Assembly: GCF_000699445.3 (NCBI RefSeq) | Contig: NC_067198.1 | Coordinates: 32,330,536-32,394,535 of the forward strand | Source of the DNA: Schistosoma haematobium | Lineage: Eukaryota; Platyhelminthes; Trematoda; Strigeidida; Schistosomatidae | Direction: 5' to 3' | Length of the DNA stretch: 64,000 nucleotides | Shown: positions 12,001 through 24,628 of the stretch, in pieces | Layout of the letters: each line of letters begins with the position of its first letter | Numbering within the stretch: the first letter of the stretch is position 1 | Translations under genes and position numbers: made by a program | Notes under the pieces: model-generated | Database searches by the model: none | What the model was told of the DNA's origin: nothing | The model's input: only the letters and a program-made list of their open reading frames with translations

Positions 12001-13156
12001 AATGTCTTACTTTAAAAACAAAACATGCAAGACCTACGGGAGTTGGGCTTCGAGCATCTTTTGCATGCGATAGGATTTAAACGGGTACTCATCTTTTGGA
12101 ACCACTTTTTGCACTCGTCACATAGCATTCCTTCCCCCACAGGGAAGAAACAATCTGACTGTCCACATTTTGATTATTACCAAAGACTTCCGTGTCCTCC
12201 CATGCTTTGGTGCTTTACGGTATCATCTTTTCTGGTAATAGCTTTATTTCCTGCATGAGACCAGTGTTAAACACTAGTTTACGAAACGTGTTCCATCATC
12301 TCATAAATCCTGTCTTCAAATTGAGTTGGAATTTTAAATATTTAAGTCTTGTTTCCAACCGAATAGCTGGTCTCACATCATCTAGAAATATAATAAGAAA
12401 CGATATGACTATATAACAAAGTACTCAGTGGGAAATAAAACAATCGTATAAAACAACGGTAGTGCTTATTAAACGATATAGTTTAAGTACTAGTATGATC
12501 AAGAAATATCTTGTTCTGTTAGAAAAAGAATTCGATTGTCTCCGAAGATAGTACAAAACTCTGATAGAATTGAAACTGATTTATATCCTGGACTCCGCTT
12601 TGTAACGTCTCATACCAGAGCTGCCCAACTTATAATTTTAAGAGCCCCGTTCATAATATAACAAAATCACTCGAAGTCCTGCGATAGTTGTTTGGATTGT
12701 GTAGCCTACCTTATATATCCCAGTATCATATGAATCTAAGCCTTTTAACTGAATGGAGACGAGTTTCTAAGGACATATGTAGGTTAGTTACTGAGAAATC
12801 ATGTATAGCTTTGGTAAAATATTGTTTATCACTCCCGATTTCCAAATAGTCATCATCCTCTAATTGCGAACAAGATCCAGAAAACAAAGTAAACCAAATG
12901 TATCTTCTAATAATTCCTTGTTAAACCAAGTGATGCAAGGTTTTAATCGATTTCATGAACTCGTTATGACGCAACACGTTTCAAATGAAGCATTCATTTA
13001 CCTTTCAGAAGTTCAACCTTGTCGTTGACGAAATACTTAGATATTTTTCATTTAATTCACTTAATGAGGATGGTAAAAGCAAACAGCAGACATAATTTCG
13101 AACTTCTTCAAGAGAAGGTATGGTGGCTTTTTTTAGTTAAATGCACACTAAACAGC
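9041..13156. other. Non-coding AT-rich DNA, probably MPP10 intron
   Basis: I find no conserved coding block, tRNA or recognisable repeat in these 4 kb on either strand. Short open frames have no known motifs. Because the first recognisable MPP10 exon follows at 13157, this is most likely part of a very large upstream intron. Confidence 0.45.
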
Positions 13157-16100
13157 TTGATAAACAGACGGATGCATTGGAACGTAAAATGTTAGATGTA
13201 AAGCCGTGGTATTTACAAGGTGAAGTTGCAGCTACTAGACGAAATGAGAATACCTTGCTTGAAGAACACTTTGACGTACAACGCCACGGTCTTTTCAGTA
13301 AGTTTAATGCTATACATTCTAAGATTTCTTTAGAGCCAGATGTTCATGACGAAGCTGCTATAAATGACTACATTATAAAAGCCATCAAAGAAAGAGTTAG
13401 TGAAATACAAATAGTGATTTTCTTTCCAGATGTTTGACAGTCCTGTTTTCAAAGTTAAGGAAGTTAAAGGGCCTTCTAAGGAAATCCCATTACAAAATGT
13501 TGTTCAGAAGTCACTGGTAGAGGAGTATGAAAGTTTTCTCAAGAGAAATCAGGTAGAAACTACATTTGACATCTTATTTCTAGATTCTTGAAGAAGACCA
13601 AGGAGACCCTCAAAAGAATGCAATCCAAGCTGAAATGTTGGAGCTCTTCGACAAGTTAGATAGACTTTCTAGTCTGCATTTTGTGCCACATAAGGTGTGT
13701 CTGACTATTCTCTCATTTCAAATTGTAAACTCGGATTAAGCAAGATCGACGTCACTGTTGTTTATTAACATAGATAAGTTATGTGTAACAGTACCACCTT
13801 TTGATCTGATTGTTCCCTATCGATAAATACCTTTCCTTGTTAAAAACCTGAGAAAACCAACCACCATCATATCCTCAGGAGCGCTAAAGTTCTTGTTGAC
13901 TCTGAGACCTCTTCTTTGCCTCCTTATTTTTCTATCACCAAACTTTCCTACGTATTTTTATATTCCTTATGTCTCACTGGTTCTAACAACTCATCCTTAC
14001 GATACGTCACTAGTGATTTCTTAGAACTACTCTACACATTACTTGATGTTACTTCAAAATGCTTAAATTCTATCAGTTGTAGAAGTAAGTCTTATTGTTC
14101 AAGATTTTGAAGCCTCGTCCCATTATTGTATGGTGCCCGAAACGCAGATACAGAGGACATGTGCGATCACTCACTTGATCTCAGCTAAATAACAGGACTG
14201 TTCTGCTCTTTGTTTAAAGACCCACGTAAAACTCCTTGTGGTAGCCTAAAATGACCTCTGGGTGTACTTTTTGACGATAAAAGGATTACTTCAATTATCA
14301 TGGTTTCCAAAATGTTTAGTATCTTGTCCATCTCAATATGGAAACTAACTTAATAATTTAGAGGTCTTGAGATATGTTGTGCAGGCAAGATGTTCTGTTT
14401 GTCAGAGTACATATGATGTGCTATATTTTAGCCTCTAGTGCGTTACAAGTGTGAAGTATTGTCTATAAATATTAAGGACATGTATGTTGCTACTAATTGT
14501 TCATATAGATCTTACCTATTGTGATGAAGTGAATGCTTGGAATATTATAACTTTCGGAACCATCTTATAGACTAATATTGTTTGTTTTTATCGCACTTAT
14601 CAAACAGATTATTGTATTTCTACGTCCCGTTCAACAAATTAACTAACATAATATATCTTGCCATTCTTTGTTGTTAATTAGTTATTTATCGTTTGCTCCG
14701 TTCTCGGGGATTTATGTCTTGATTTTGTGAAGGATGCTCTCTTATCTAGAATGTGTTGGGTATGATAATTTACGTATACAAGCCGAGTGTTCGAATTAAA
14801 AAGATTGGGTGTCTGAAATTTGGTAATAGAAGTTCGTCTGCAGTGTTCTCTCATTGGAACTTAGGATGAGATGGAAAAAGAAGTGCGTATCGGCTTCCGA
14901 ATGAAAGCTAACATTACCTCAACCGCAACTCAAGACTAACCTTGCCAGTCGAAGAGTATGTTTGGTTAGAGCTTAAGACGTTAGGCTATAGACCAGATAG
15001 TACAAGTGGGATTTTGATTGGGGGATCTACTATAGATGTCAGTTAATATTGCATTCATAACAGCTCCTGCATAGTTTTAGAACGAGGTGATTAATGGCAA
15101 TACTATGTGTAGGGTACTAGTGGTAAATCCGTTGAGAACCTTCATCGACTAAGCTAGTCACAAGACGACCTGCTATTGAGTATCTCGTGGTGGGTTACCG
15201 GGTATCATATAAGATAATTGGAAAGTAACGGCCAGGCAAAGAAATGACACCAACCCAGAAAATCGCTATATATATATATATCAAAAAGTTCAGACTTCTC
15301 ATCTGGAGACGTCACGTGGCATAGTCTATAGTCGGAGTGGTACAGATACATGCATTTTACATCTTGTAAATCCTGAGCTAAGTTATTTCACACATCTTAC
15401 TCCTTGATTTGACTTATTCCTCATGAAGTATTTTACCACTACAGTTGATATTATTTACACATGCTCTCGCTCTGCTGATGTAATGTGATAATTAAGACTA
15501 ATAAACATTAGCGTTGATCTCCACATTGTTTATCCTTTTTCATGTTTTTGGACAAACAATTATTGCTGACCTGGTTGGCCAGAATCTTTGTGTCTCACAC
15601 ATAACATAGAAAGGTTAACTTAGTACCCTCTTGTTTCCATCCAAATAAAGGTTGTCAGAAGAGTATTCACTCAGACCATCTGGTAAAGAATAGAATTTAA
15701 TAACTTATTACCTTAGTACTTTATGCCTAACACCATCTTTGTTTATTAAGCAGTTATACATTACGCAAGTAATGCTTGGTAGATATCTGATGGCTAATTA
15801 CCTTCAACATATACAGACCTTCCAATTTGAAATGTAATCACATATGATTATATTTTCCAACTTTCGTTAACGGAAATGGTCTTGATAGTAACGTTTTTTA
15901 ACAGACGTTCAAGTATGTGCGTGAGCATTTAGTAATATTAAATTTATTACAGATGAACTGATAGACTGAAAACTTATGAAACACGCTGATAAGGAATATT
16001 TTTTAACCATACTTTCTATGTTGCGGTTCTTCCACTTTAACAAATATGATGAAATGCTTATTTTATTACTTGCCTTTCTACCTTAATTCTGAATTTAGTA

Positions 16101-16407
16101 CATACCCGCTTCCACGTCTGCTAAGAATGATGCAGCATCAAAATTAGAAGAACCTGGACCCACAGTCGTCTCAACAGCCAATCTTCTAGCTCCAGAAGAG
16201 ATTTGCCCACCAAGAGGTGAAATACTTATTGGTAAAAATGAGCGCACTCTTGCTGACCGTCGGCGACATCGTCGAAAACTAATGAGGATAAGATCGAAAC
16301 AACTTAATCCCCCGAAGAAGGGGAAAGTAGATGAACAGCAAATGGCCATGGCCAAAGTAACCAAAATGGCACACCGACCGAATTCTAACATTAAAATTGT
16401 AAAGTAA
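13157..16407 (+). CDS. MPHOSPH10: MPP10 (U3 snoRNP protein), C-terminal exons
   Basis: MPP10 is a component of the U3 snoRNP/SSU processome acting in 18S rRNA maturation in the nucleolus. Four exons are readable: 13157-13395, 13430-13552, 13584-13694 and 16099-16407. The first holds the family hallmark KPWYLQGEVAATRRNENTLL (human: KPWQLQGEVTAQKRPENSLL). The third has LFDKLDRLSSLHFVPHK and the fourth STANLLAPEEI followed by a basic Arg-rich region. The first two introns are 34 and 31 bp. The acceptor at 13156 is inferred, because an in-frame stop lies just upstream. The acidic N-terminal half is absent and presumably lies left of the window. A block equivalent to human PPVPEIKVVSNLPAI was not found, so one small exon may be missed in the 2.4-kb intron. 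The stop at 16405-16407 is provisional, since GTAAAG at 16399 could be a splice donor. Confidence 0.8.
13695..16098 (+). other. Large intron of MPP10
   Basis: This intron runs between the exon ending in HFVPHK and the exon starting YIPASTS. It contains a short (TA)n run near 15268. I see no transposon protein motif. A short missed exon encoding the NLPAI-type block might be here. Confidence 0.5.
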
Positions 16408-16676
16408 AATGTTGTATTTATTTTTTTCAGCTTGCTAAGATTTATCCTTGCAAATATATATTCATAAATATCCCTTATCTTACCATTTGAATTTTCAGAG
16501 TGCACCGTGAAACAACATTTTAGGGAGGTTATACTGTAAGGGTCATCAAATATTTCTGCTACAAGAGATATACTTTTTTCATTGCCCTAGATTATCTTGA
16601 ATTTGATCCTCACGAGCGTAATCGAAAACAAGATGGGCAAATGTATGTACATATATATAGAATTAATTACTTAAAT
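16408..16676. other. Spacer between convergent MPP10 and dsRBD genes
   Basis: About 270 bp separate the two stop codons. If the MPP10 3' exon is longer than called, its last codons could lie here (acceptor-like TTTTCAG near 16499). The 3' UTRs of the two genes may overlap. Confidence 0.5.
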
Positions 16677-18536
16677 CTATTTCAAATAATTATCAGGAGA
16701 AGCAGAAAACCATTCACTGTAGTTAAGACAAGGTGTTGTAGATGACATAGCCTTTAGAAATAGTATACATCTGCGAGCAGCATCTTTACGTGCACTTGCC
16801 AGGTTTGGTGACAATTGACTTTTGATTACATGTGGTGGTAGAGTGGAAAGTTCCGCAAAGCAGCAGATCATCCCTAAAAAGTATATAAATAGTTCAGTAT
16901 TAATTGAAGAATTTCGTAAAGTAGAATAATCAATACATCTTAACATTCATAAATCGGACATTGTGCTAAACGCCACTTGAAATTTAAAAAGCGTAAAATA
17001 ATAGTGGATATTTATAGCGTAACTCCAAACGTTACACAAATAACGTTCCAAATCGATATACTTTTAGAAAACATACTAATTAATTGTAACCATTTTGCTG
17101 ACACCTGTGTACATTCCAATGTATTGGTTTAGAAAAAATATCGTTAATGTAGTCAAATTGTAATAATGCTCAAGACATCTAAAATCCGACCTTTTAGAAA
17201 GTACAGTCTAGTATATCCCATTTTAAAATAGTCGTAGTGTCAGGTCATTAATATAAAAGAACTCATTGATGGAGACTGGATAACAATATTGGCAGTCAAA
17301 ATCAGGACATTTAACCTTTATGCTGCTCTAACTGGTGTGGAAACTCGCTTTTCTATTAGGTCTTATGTTTGGAACTTAAGGGCTACAAAGGCTGCCTACC
17401 ATCATCACCCTTCGCTTAAAACGGCGACCCATATCTTGACTCATAGATCGTCACTACATAATTTGTCAAGTCAGTGAAGACTATTCTGTAACGAAACTTA
17501 CTGAAGTTTGATTAGATACAAACAATTTTGAAAAGTAAACGAATGAATGGCATACCCTGACTGTTTGCAGGAACGTATGTATATACAACAGTAATTTTTG
17601 CACAATCACAAATCTCCTGGAGATATTCACATGCGTTATCCACCTTATCAGGGTTATCTATGGGTGGAACACGTATTTTACCACCTTTTCTATTCCATAA
17701 ACCACGAAGAGCTTTGGAAGAAATACGAGCAGTTGCCTCATTTTCTAATTTATTTTCCTTCAGATCAGACTGGTCCTGTTTGTCAAGCTAGTTTTTGCTA
17801 AATTAGGACATCGATAACTTACTAAAGAAAGGGTTTCTTCTTCCATATCATCCAAAGCCTCTTGAGGTATAGTCAGATTATTTTTGATAATATTATCTAA
17901 AAGTCCTAGGGCTGCGCGTCGCTTTGCAGATTTTTTGGAATTTCCAAATCCTGTAATATTCCCACAAAAATGTTAATTTTACCTGTATGAGTCCATTTCC
18001 ACAACCTGACTTTGCAACTGTATTCATTACCCGATGGGGTAGACTGCGGTATGGTTAAGAATTCATAGGATGGCGGTGGCCAGGTATTTTTCTGACACAA
18101 ATCTTGTAGCTGTCCAACAAAGTTACCTTCCTCTTCCTGTTTTATTTTATTTGGTAGGCCATCCAGTTCTATATCATCAAGTGAGTCCATAAAGTCAGAT
18201 CCTAGAACGTTGACCGCGGCAATATGTATATCCCGCAGAGTATATTTTTCCGACTCTGTCAAAAGCCTGCTGTTCAGCATCTTTAGTAAAATTAAATATG
18301 ATGCTTGATGTTTGGCTCTCTTCTTACTCGCTCCTGATTAGAAAACTGAACGGCTAAGTAAACCAGTTACCTTTAGAAGTGGCACTGAATGGACCGGCTG
18401 TGCACAAAAATACATAAAGTGGCTCATGGATCGGTCCTTCACTTGACACAAGTTCGTAGATCGGAGTTATTCCTTTCTTTACGCACACTTCTTGTAAAAT
18501 GCTGATTGGCGTTCGATGCGTTGCAATTTCAGACAT
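16677..18536 (-). CDS. TARBP2: Three-dsRBD protein, TARBP2/PRKRA/Loquacious family
   Basis: This is a predicted partner of Dicer in small-RNA processing. Five exons on the - strand give 353 residues: 18536-18371, 18333-17983, 17950-17823, 17775-17556 and 16873-16677. Introns are 37, 32, 47 and 682 bp, all GT-AG and phase-consistent. dsRBD1 covers about residues 8-75 (RTPISILQEVCVKKG, then SKGASKKRAKHQASYLILL across intron 1). dsRBD2 covers about 126-193 (NFVGQLQDLCQKNTWPPPSY, then GFGNSKKSAKRRAALGLLDN across intron 2). A divergent dsRBD3 covers about 262-336 (ACEYLQEICDCAKITVVYTY, then CCFAELSTLPPHVI and ASARKDAARRCILFLK). The third domain lacks the Lys-rich RNA-binding motif, as in the protein-binding third dsRBD of TRBP. 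The start MSEIATHRTPIS follows an in-frame TAG. The vertebrate and fly paralogues cannot be told apart here. Confidence 0.87.
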
Positions 18537-20675
18537 TCGGATTATAAATCGCTAAGATTTAAGGTTTGTCTAAAAAGGAAATCTGAGCAATAATAAGTAC
18601 TTCAACGTGGTAGATGAAGAAAAATATTGGGATAAACGGCTAGTTATCACTAACAGACTGATAATCACAATCTTCATTATTTAGGAAGTATTGGGTTCCT
18701 ACAGATATAATAATAATCTTACTGCAGTTTGAATAGTTTTAAAAGAAGATTGAACATTTTTGACAAAACAAAAGTGGCACAGTTTGTGTTTAATTGATCC
18801 TACTTATTTGATTAGAGCACAAACCGAGGCCCTATTTGGCTTGGCTAGTTGTATGCTGTATAAACCCCATATATAGTATTGGAAGTTGAGCGTAACCTCC
18901 GAAGCCAAGTCAGAGTCTGACTTTAAGAATATATCTTTTACCGTTAACTGAAAGCAAGAGACTCAGATTTTTTAATTAGCCTCTATTGAGCTTATTCTAA
19001 TTTTCTGTCATCGTGCTAGAAATAATTGAAATACATCAAGGGTTGAAGACATTTCACAAAATTGCTTATAAACGGCTGACACGACCGTGTTACTTTGCAA
19101 AGCAGTACTTAGAATCAACTACTTAAGAAATAAACCATAATGTAATGTATCCACCTCCAACCTAACAATGAATTTCGAAAAATATATATCTTACCATTCA
19201 AAAATGTTGTATGGTGAGTTGTTTTAGATTACCTAATAAGTCTTATTCTCTACTGAAGTGATAGTACTTTACGGATCACACCCCTTAACCTTTACTTTGT
19301 ACGTCAATTTTGCACTCAAATAGGCTTGAATATAAGCAACAGAGATTCTGTATTGTTATTATGAGATGCTCTAAGTGAAAGATTCCCACTCGCCCAGTTA
19401 TCATAGCTTTCAGGTTATAAAACTAACTTAACGATAAAAATGTCTTCTCGAAATGTTGTTTAAAGGTTCGATTAGCAAGGTAAATCATACTTATTTGTGT
19501 ACACTCCGTAGTCAACAGTCATACGAAAGCGAACAGAACTTAGGCTTGCAGGAGAGCCTTCAAACGGATAAATTACGCATAGTTTCTTACTAACACTTCC
19601 TTGTTAGATCTCAGTGCATATTTTTCATCCACTTGACTGCATCTATGAAAATGGACTATGGCCATAGTCCATCTTAAGTACCGGTATTTAACATTATTCA
19701 GTCGTTAGGTATTTCGATTACATAGTAGTATCATAGTCAATTTAACCCTTCAGTAATAGGCCTGACAAGTGTGTCTAATTACTAAACTGCCGGGTCAAAC
19801 AAACTTTAGACGATAATGTTGAATATCATTTAAGCACTGACCAGTAGTTTTCAAACTACTTTGTTCGACCTTAAGTCCCCTCAGATTAAAAATTGGAGGC
19901 TTTTTGTGGCATTGTACGGTGGGGACATAATGTAAAAGGAAAACAACACAACGCTTATTCCCTTCATTGCAAATTTTACATGAAACAAAATTTTGTAAAA
20001 TTTCATCACGTTTTTTATATTCAGAATAGACAACTTGATGGTGTCATACGAGTCGACGAAGGGCACCAATAATTTACTATTTTGTTTTAAGAGCATTAAT
20101 ACCGAAACAATTGTCTCAGTTGGTCATTTCAGCGACTATTCCAAACGGTTGTGTGAAAAAATCCCAGACTTCAAGAAATAAAGCAACCAAGGGTTTACGC
20201 CCCTTTAGAAAACTTCTAAACATAAACATTTGATTCTTATGTTATTTAAAAGAGAAACTCCTGATTTTGGCCGTTCTCATTGGTCAAAAGTCAGTCTGAA
20301 AACTCCAAGGTCATACCTAGTATCGCCTAATTTTAAGTGTTGTATGGTGTAACTGACATACTTTAGTTCAATAGTACACTGAGATATTTGCTGTATCATT
20401 CTGTGCTTAGCTCTGTAGACAAGCGTTCATTACTTACAATTTTTCAGAACATCAAGATACGCATATTAAAAAGTCACAATGTCTGTGATGTAAATCTCAA
20501 GGATAAAGTAGATTATGATCAAAAAGTTCATATTCAACACTAAAATTGTATATACACAATAAATTATGGTTTGACGAATAATGTTCTATAAGACTTGTTT
20601 AGTTACATGAAATCCGTCTCGTTATTATTAACTAAGCAAAAAGCTGCTGGGGAGAATATATGAAATATAAGAAAG
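18537..20675. other. Intergenic DNA upstream of the dsRBD gene
   Basis: The promoter and 5' UTR of the - strand dsRBD gene should be here, but no specific promoter element stands out. No protein motif, RNA gene or known repeat is visible in these 2.1 kb. Confidence 0.4.
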
Positions 20676-20679
20676 ATAT

Positions 20680-20986
20680 TATAGCGGTAAATAAATCCCC
20701 AAAACAAATAGCCCTGTAAGTTTTTGACATTGGATGCTGACCATATGTTTTAGTGGACTCACCTAGCTGAAGGCGCTCGGTCAGGCATCCGCACCAGATC
20801 ACGTGTGGTAACGCCGTGCTCAACATCTACCGCAATCGCTAGCCAGATTAGATCAGAGAATTCCGATATATACACTCTTCGATCTCCTCGACTCTGTCTT
20901 TTGATTTCTCTCGGTGGGTACAAATTATATTAGAAGGTGTTACTGGTAAAAGCGCTATCAAACACTGAATACATGTGTCTTCTTCA
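20680..20986 (+). repeat. 5' LTR of element B
   Basis: It runs from TATAGCGG to TCTTCTTCA. A short deletion just after GATATA and several substitutions in the second half separate it from the LTRs of A. A tRNA-Trp-type primer site follows at 20988 (TGGTGAGACCGACGTGGTC, more mismatched than in A). Confidence 0.82.
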
Positions 20987-21162
20987 TTGGTGAGACCGAC
21001 GTGGTCTGGTACATTGAAATGCAACTGAGAGTCTGTTCCTTTTTGGGAATTTTTTATATATTATTGCCTTATTTTTCATTTTTTATACATTGTGATATTT
21101 TTTCCCGTGTTTCAGGATATCTATATATTTTTCCCTCGTAGTCTCGTACTTAATATTCCCCT

Positions 21163-21996
21163 ATGACCGAACAGACTCCTAAGGTATTTAAGATTAAGAC
21201 CATGCCCCCAACCTCGTTCCAACTCATGCCCTTCTGGCCCGACAATATCGAAGCCTGGTTCTGCTGCGCAGAAGCCGACTTTCACGAGCACGACGTGAAC
21301 GACACACGTGAACAATTCCTCGCAGTAGTCAAGGCACTACAGCGGGAATTCAACAGGTACGTAACACCTAGTATGTTAACTAGTGATGTTTCTGAACCTT
21401 ACGAAACCTTGAAACATTCGATTCTTAAACAAGGAGACCTAACCGATCGACAAAGGTTAGATCAACTCTTTAATAACATAGACCTACAGCACGGTTCTGC
21501 GACGGACATGTCGCAAAGGATGAGAGAGATTATAGGCCTAAGAACTTTCGACGAAGGCCTATTCAAACAGCTTTTCTTGTCTAAACTTCCCCAACAGGTG
21601 CAAGCGGTTCTGGTCTCGTTCCAGAACAACGCCTTAGGCGAGCTAGCTGCATCTGCCGATCGTATCTTGGAGATTACGAAATCCTCTACTGCCGAGGATT
21701 TTTCAGTCAGAGAAAAGCCTCAAACGTCTCAGAACGACATTACCGAGTTATGTCATACACTCATGTGTTATCTTAATCTTCGTAACGACCGTAAGCGCTA
21801 ACACACCACACGTAGAAGCACTTCACGTAAGCGATCTGTCTCTAGACCGCGAGAGACGGATAATCCCGACTGCTGCTGGTATCATAACCAGTATGGAAAG
21901 TCTTCCAGAAATTGCAGAAAACCCTACAATTTTCCCAACTCAAAACCGACTGACTCGAAAAACAACTCGGGAAACTTCCAAGCCGGCACGCGTTAA
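21163..21996 (+). pseudogene. gag: Gag of element B, interrupted
   Basis: The frame starts with [16 protein letters not shown] and runs to TAA at 21799-21801, 212 residues, where copy A reads on through KRSRTPRR. After the stop the same frame continues through the nucleocapsid finger to TAA near 21996. The finger is also damaged: its last cysteine is tyrosine (CRKPY) and the Trp after Asp is Cys (PDCCWYH). Substitutions against copy A are frequent through this region. Confidence 0.8.
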
Positions 21997-21998
21997 CG

Positions 21999-22883
21999 AC
22001 AACCATAGCCGGCGAACAAAGCCGTCTGTTATACGTCACAGATGTGACAACGAGAGTTCGTTACCTCGTCGACACTGGCGCAGAAGTTAGCGTTCTCCCA
22101 GCAAATACCAACGACCGGCTTAACGAATCGGCTCTAAACTTACAGGCGTCAAACGGAAAACCGATCGCTACGTATGGCAAAAGGTACGTTTACCTTAACG
22201 TGGGTTTACGCAAACCCATACACTGGATTTTCGTTGTTGCAGATGTTTCTGTACCAATCATTGTTATGGATCTTCTACAACACCACAATCTGATCATCGA
22301 TACGCGCAAACGGAGGCTAGTAGACGGGAACACTAATTTGTCCGTTTGCGTAACTTCTTTTACTGGTTGTAGAGTATCCCCAGACACAGTTAAACATATG
22401 ATAGACCCACTCTATCAACCACTACTCGATAAGTACCCTGGGATACAACAAACTCAACCGAAACTACCGTGCGTAACCATCAACGTTACACATCACATCA
22501 CGACTACAGGACCACCTGTATTCTCTAAAGCACGACGACTAGCTCCTGAAAAGCTAAGGTTAGCGAAAAACGAATTCGATCACATGATAGACTTAGGAAT
22601 CATACGACCGTCAAATAGCCCATATGCATCTCCGTTGCACATGGTCCCTAAAAAGGACAGCAACGATTGGCGTCCAACTGGTGACTATCGGCGATTGAAT
22701 GCCCAAACCATTCCCGATCGTTACCCGTTGCCTCACATTCACGATTTGACAGCTACCTTGAAAGGTACAACTGTCTTTTCGAAAATCGACTTGGTTAAAG
22801 CGTATAACCAAATCCCTATGGCTACTGACGACATACCGAAAACAGCTATCATAACTCCCTTCGGACTCTATGAATTTTTGTGA
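21999..22883 (+). pseudogene. pol: Pol part 1 of element B: protease and N-terminal RT
   Basis: Protease [12 protein letters not shown] and the N-terminal RT motifs are identical to copy A, down to the TGA at 22881-22883 after GLYEFL. Nucleotide identity with A is close to complete from about 22000 to 23230, unlike the gag region just upstream. Confidence 0.82.
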
Positions 22884-23677
22884 ATGCCTTTCGGTCTAAG
22901 AAATGCTGCTCAAACATTCCAAAGGTTCATAGACGACGTTTTTCGAGGTCTCAACTTCGTACATGCGTATGTTGACGACTGCCTAGTCGCAAGTCCGGAC
23001 AGAGAAACACATCTCAAGCATCTGGATCTTGTTTTCGAACGACTTCAAAAACATGGCATTACTGTAAACGTTCAGAAATGCCAATTCGGAACCGACTTGT
23101 TAGACTTTCTGGGACACACTATCGATGCTCAAGGCGTTCGACCCCTTAAGACCAAAGTGGCGGCAATTCTGGATTACCCAGAACCGACCACCGTCAAGCA
23201 ACTACGAAAGTTTAACGGCCTTGTAAGTTTCTATAGACGATTCATAGCTAAATGCGCTTTACTCATGAAACCGCTAACCAATCAACTTCGTGGAAATGCG
23301 AAATCCATTGTTTTGGACGACACCGCACGGAAAGCATTCTCCACAGTTAAGGAACTGATTGCTAAAGCAACAATGCTTGCACATCAGGACACTCAAGCAC
23401 CCATTAGCAACGCAGAAGATGCATCCGACTCAGCAATCGGAGGAGTCTTACAACAATGGGTTAGCAACTCCTGGCAACCCTTGGCATTCTTCTCTAGACG
23501 GTTGCTAGACACCGAATCGAGGTACAGCACATTCGGTAGGGAACTCCTAGCTATGTATTGTGCTGTACGGCATTTCCAACACTACATCGAAGGTCGTGAA
23601 TTCACTCTTTTCACGGACCATAAACCGCTCACTTTCTCGTTAAGCTCTCCTTCAGACAATTACCCTCCCCATGAGTC
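22884..23677 (+). pseudogene. pol: Pol part 2 of element B: RT C-terminus and RNase H, cut by an insertion
   Basis: It starts MPFGLRNAAQTFQ in phase after the UGA, with catalytic HAYVDDCL and RNase H motifs DASDSAIGGVLQQ and FTDHKPLTF. Patches of difference from copy A occur near 23240-23285 and 23385-23430. The frame is broken at 23678 by a solo LTR. Confidence 0.8.
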
Positions 23678-24091
23678 TGTAGAATTATGGTCTACTATTA
23701 TATTAGTACTGCTCTAATAATAGACCTAATCCTAAAATTGTAGATTTGTCATGATATAACTGCCTAATCTATAAGATCTTACGTAGAAGTCACACCATCG
23801 ACTACACCAACTTACTGTATCGTATCAATTACCAATACATGATGTAGAACAAGGTTAGGCTAGTGAAGGAACAATATATTTAATATGAATAGAAGATATA
23901 AGGTAACATTCAGATGGACCACGCTTGCATGGTCGAGCCATGCCATCCGATCAACTCCAGTCCATTCAATTCATTGTTCGCGCCTTCTCCATCGTTAGGT
24001 ATTTCTCCGCGTTAAATATTGAATATCTATTTTCCGAGTAGTCTTGTGTTCAACTTTGAAGATTGTGTGGTTATGGTCTAATGCCACTACA
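23678..24091. mobile_element. Solo LTR (414 bp) of another LTR family, inserted in element B
   Basis: It starts TGTAGAATTATGG and ends GCCACTACA, so its ends are a 5-bp inverted match (TGTAG/CTACA). Flanks are AGTC and GGTC; removing the insert and one flank restores the exact sequence of copy A at this point. A near-identical copy lies at 30609-31019. No internal region is attached, so it is a solo LTR left by recombination. Confidence 0.75.
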
Positions 24092-24095
24092 GGTC

Positions 24096-24628
24096 TCGAC
24101 AACTGGACTACTTCAGACATTCAACACATCTCTGGAGCAAACAATGTAGTTGCAGACACCTTATCTCGCATAACTTCCTTGAACAGCCTCCAAGGAATTG
24201 ACCTTCTTAAACTCGCGCAGCTTCAAAAAGAAGACAGTGATCTTCAGCACGAGTTATCGTCCACAACACTTAAACTACGCATCAAACAGATGGGAACAGG
24301 TAAAGAAACTTTACTGTGTGACACATCTACAGGTAGGGATCGCCCAATCGTGCCGAAACATTATCGATGCGACGTCTTCAATACATTGCACAAACTTTCT
24401 CATCCAGGCGTTCGTGCAACCATCAAGCTTATAGCAGAACGGTTTCGCTGGCCTGGAATGAATAAAGACGTGAGGGAGTGGGCACGCTCCTGTGTAAGCT
24501 GCCAAAAATCTAAGGTTATCAGACACAATAAATGTCCCTTAGGCTCATTTAAAACTCCCGACGCTCGTTTCGACCATGTTCATTTGGATTTGGTAGGACC
24601 TTTACCAGATTCAAATGGATACTCTTAA
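24096..24628 (+). pseudogene. pol: Pol part 3 of element B: integrase N-terminus
   Basis: The frame resumes after the solo LTR with SDIQHISGANNVVADTLSRI and contains the HHCC finger (LHKLSHPGVRAT, SCVSCQKSK). It ends at the same TAA after DSNGYS as in copy A, caused by the same frameshift. Confidence 0.8.

Noticed and set aside
16095..16505. 136-residue - strand frame
   Set aside because: It is the antisense shadow of the last MPP10 exon.
17289..17477. + strand frame inside intron 4 of the dsRBD gene
   Set aside because: It has no known motif and overlaps the intron defined by good splice sites and domain continuity.
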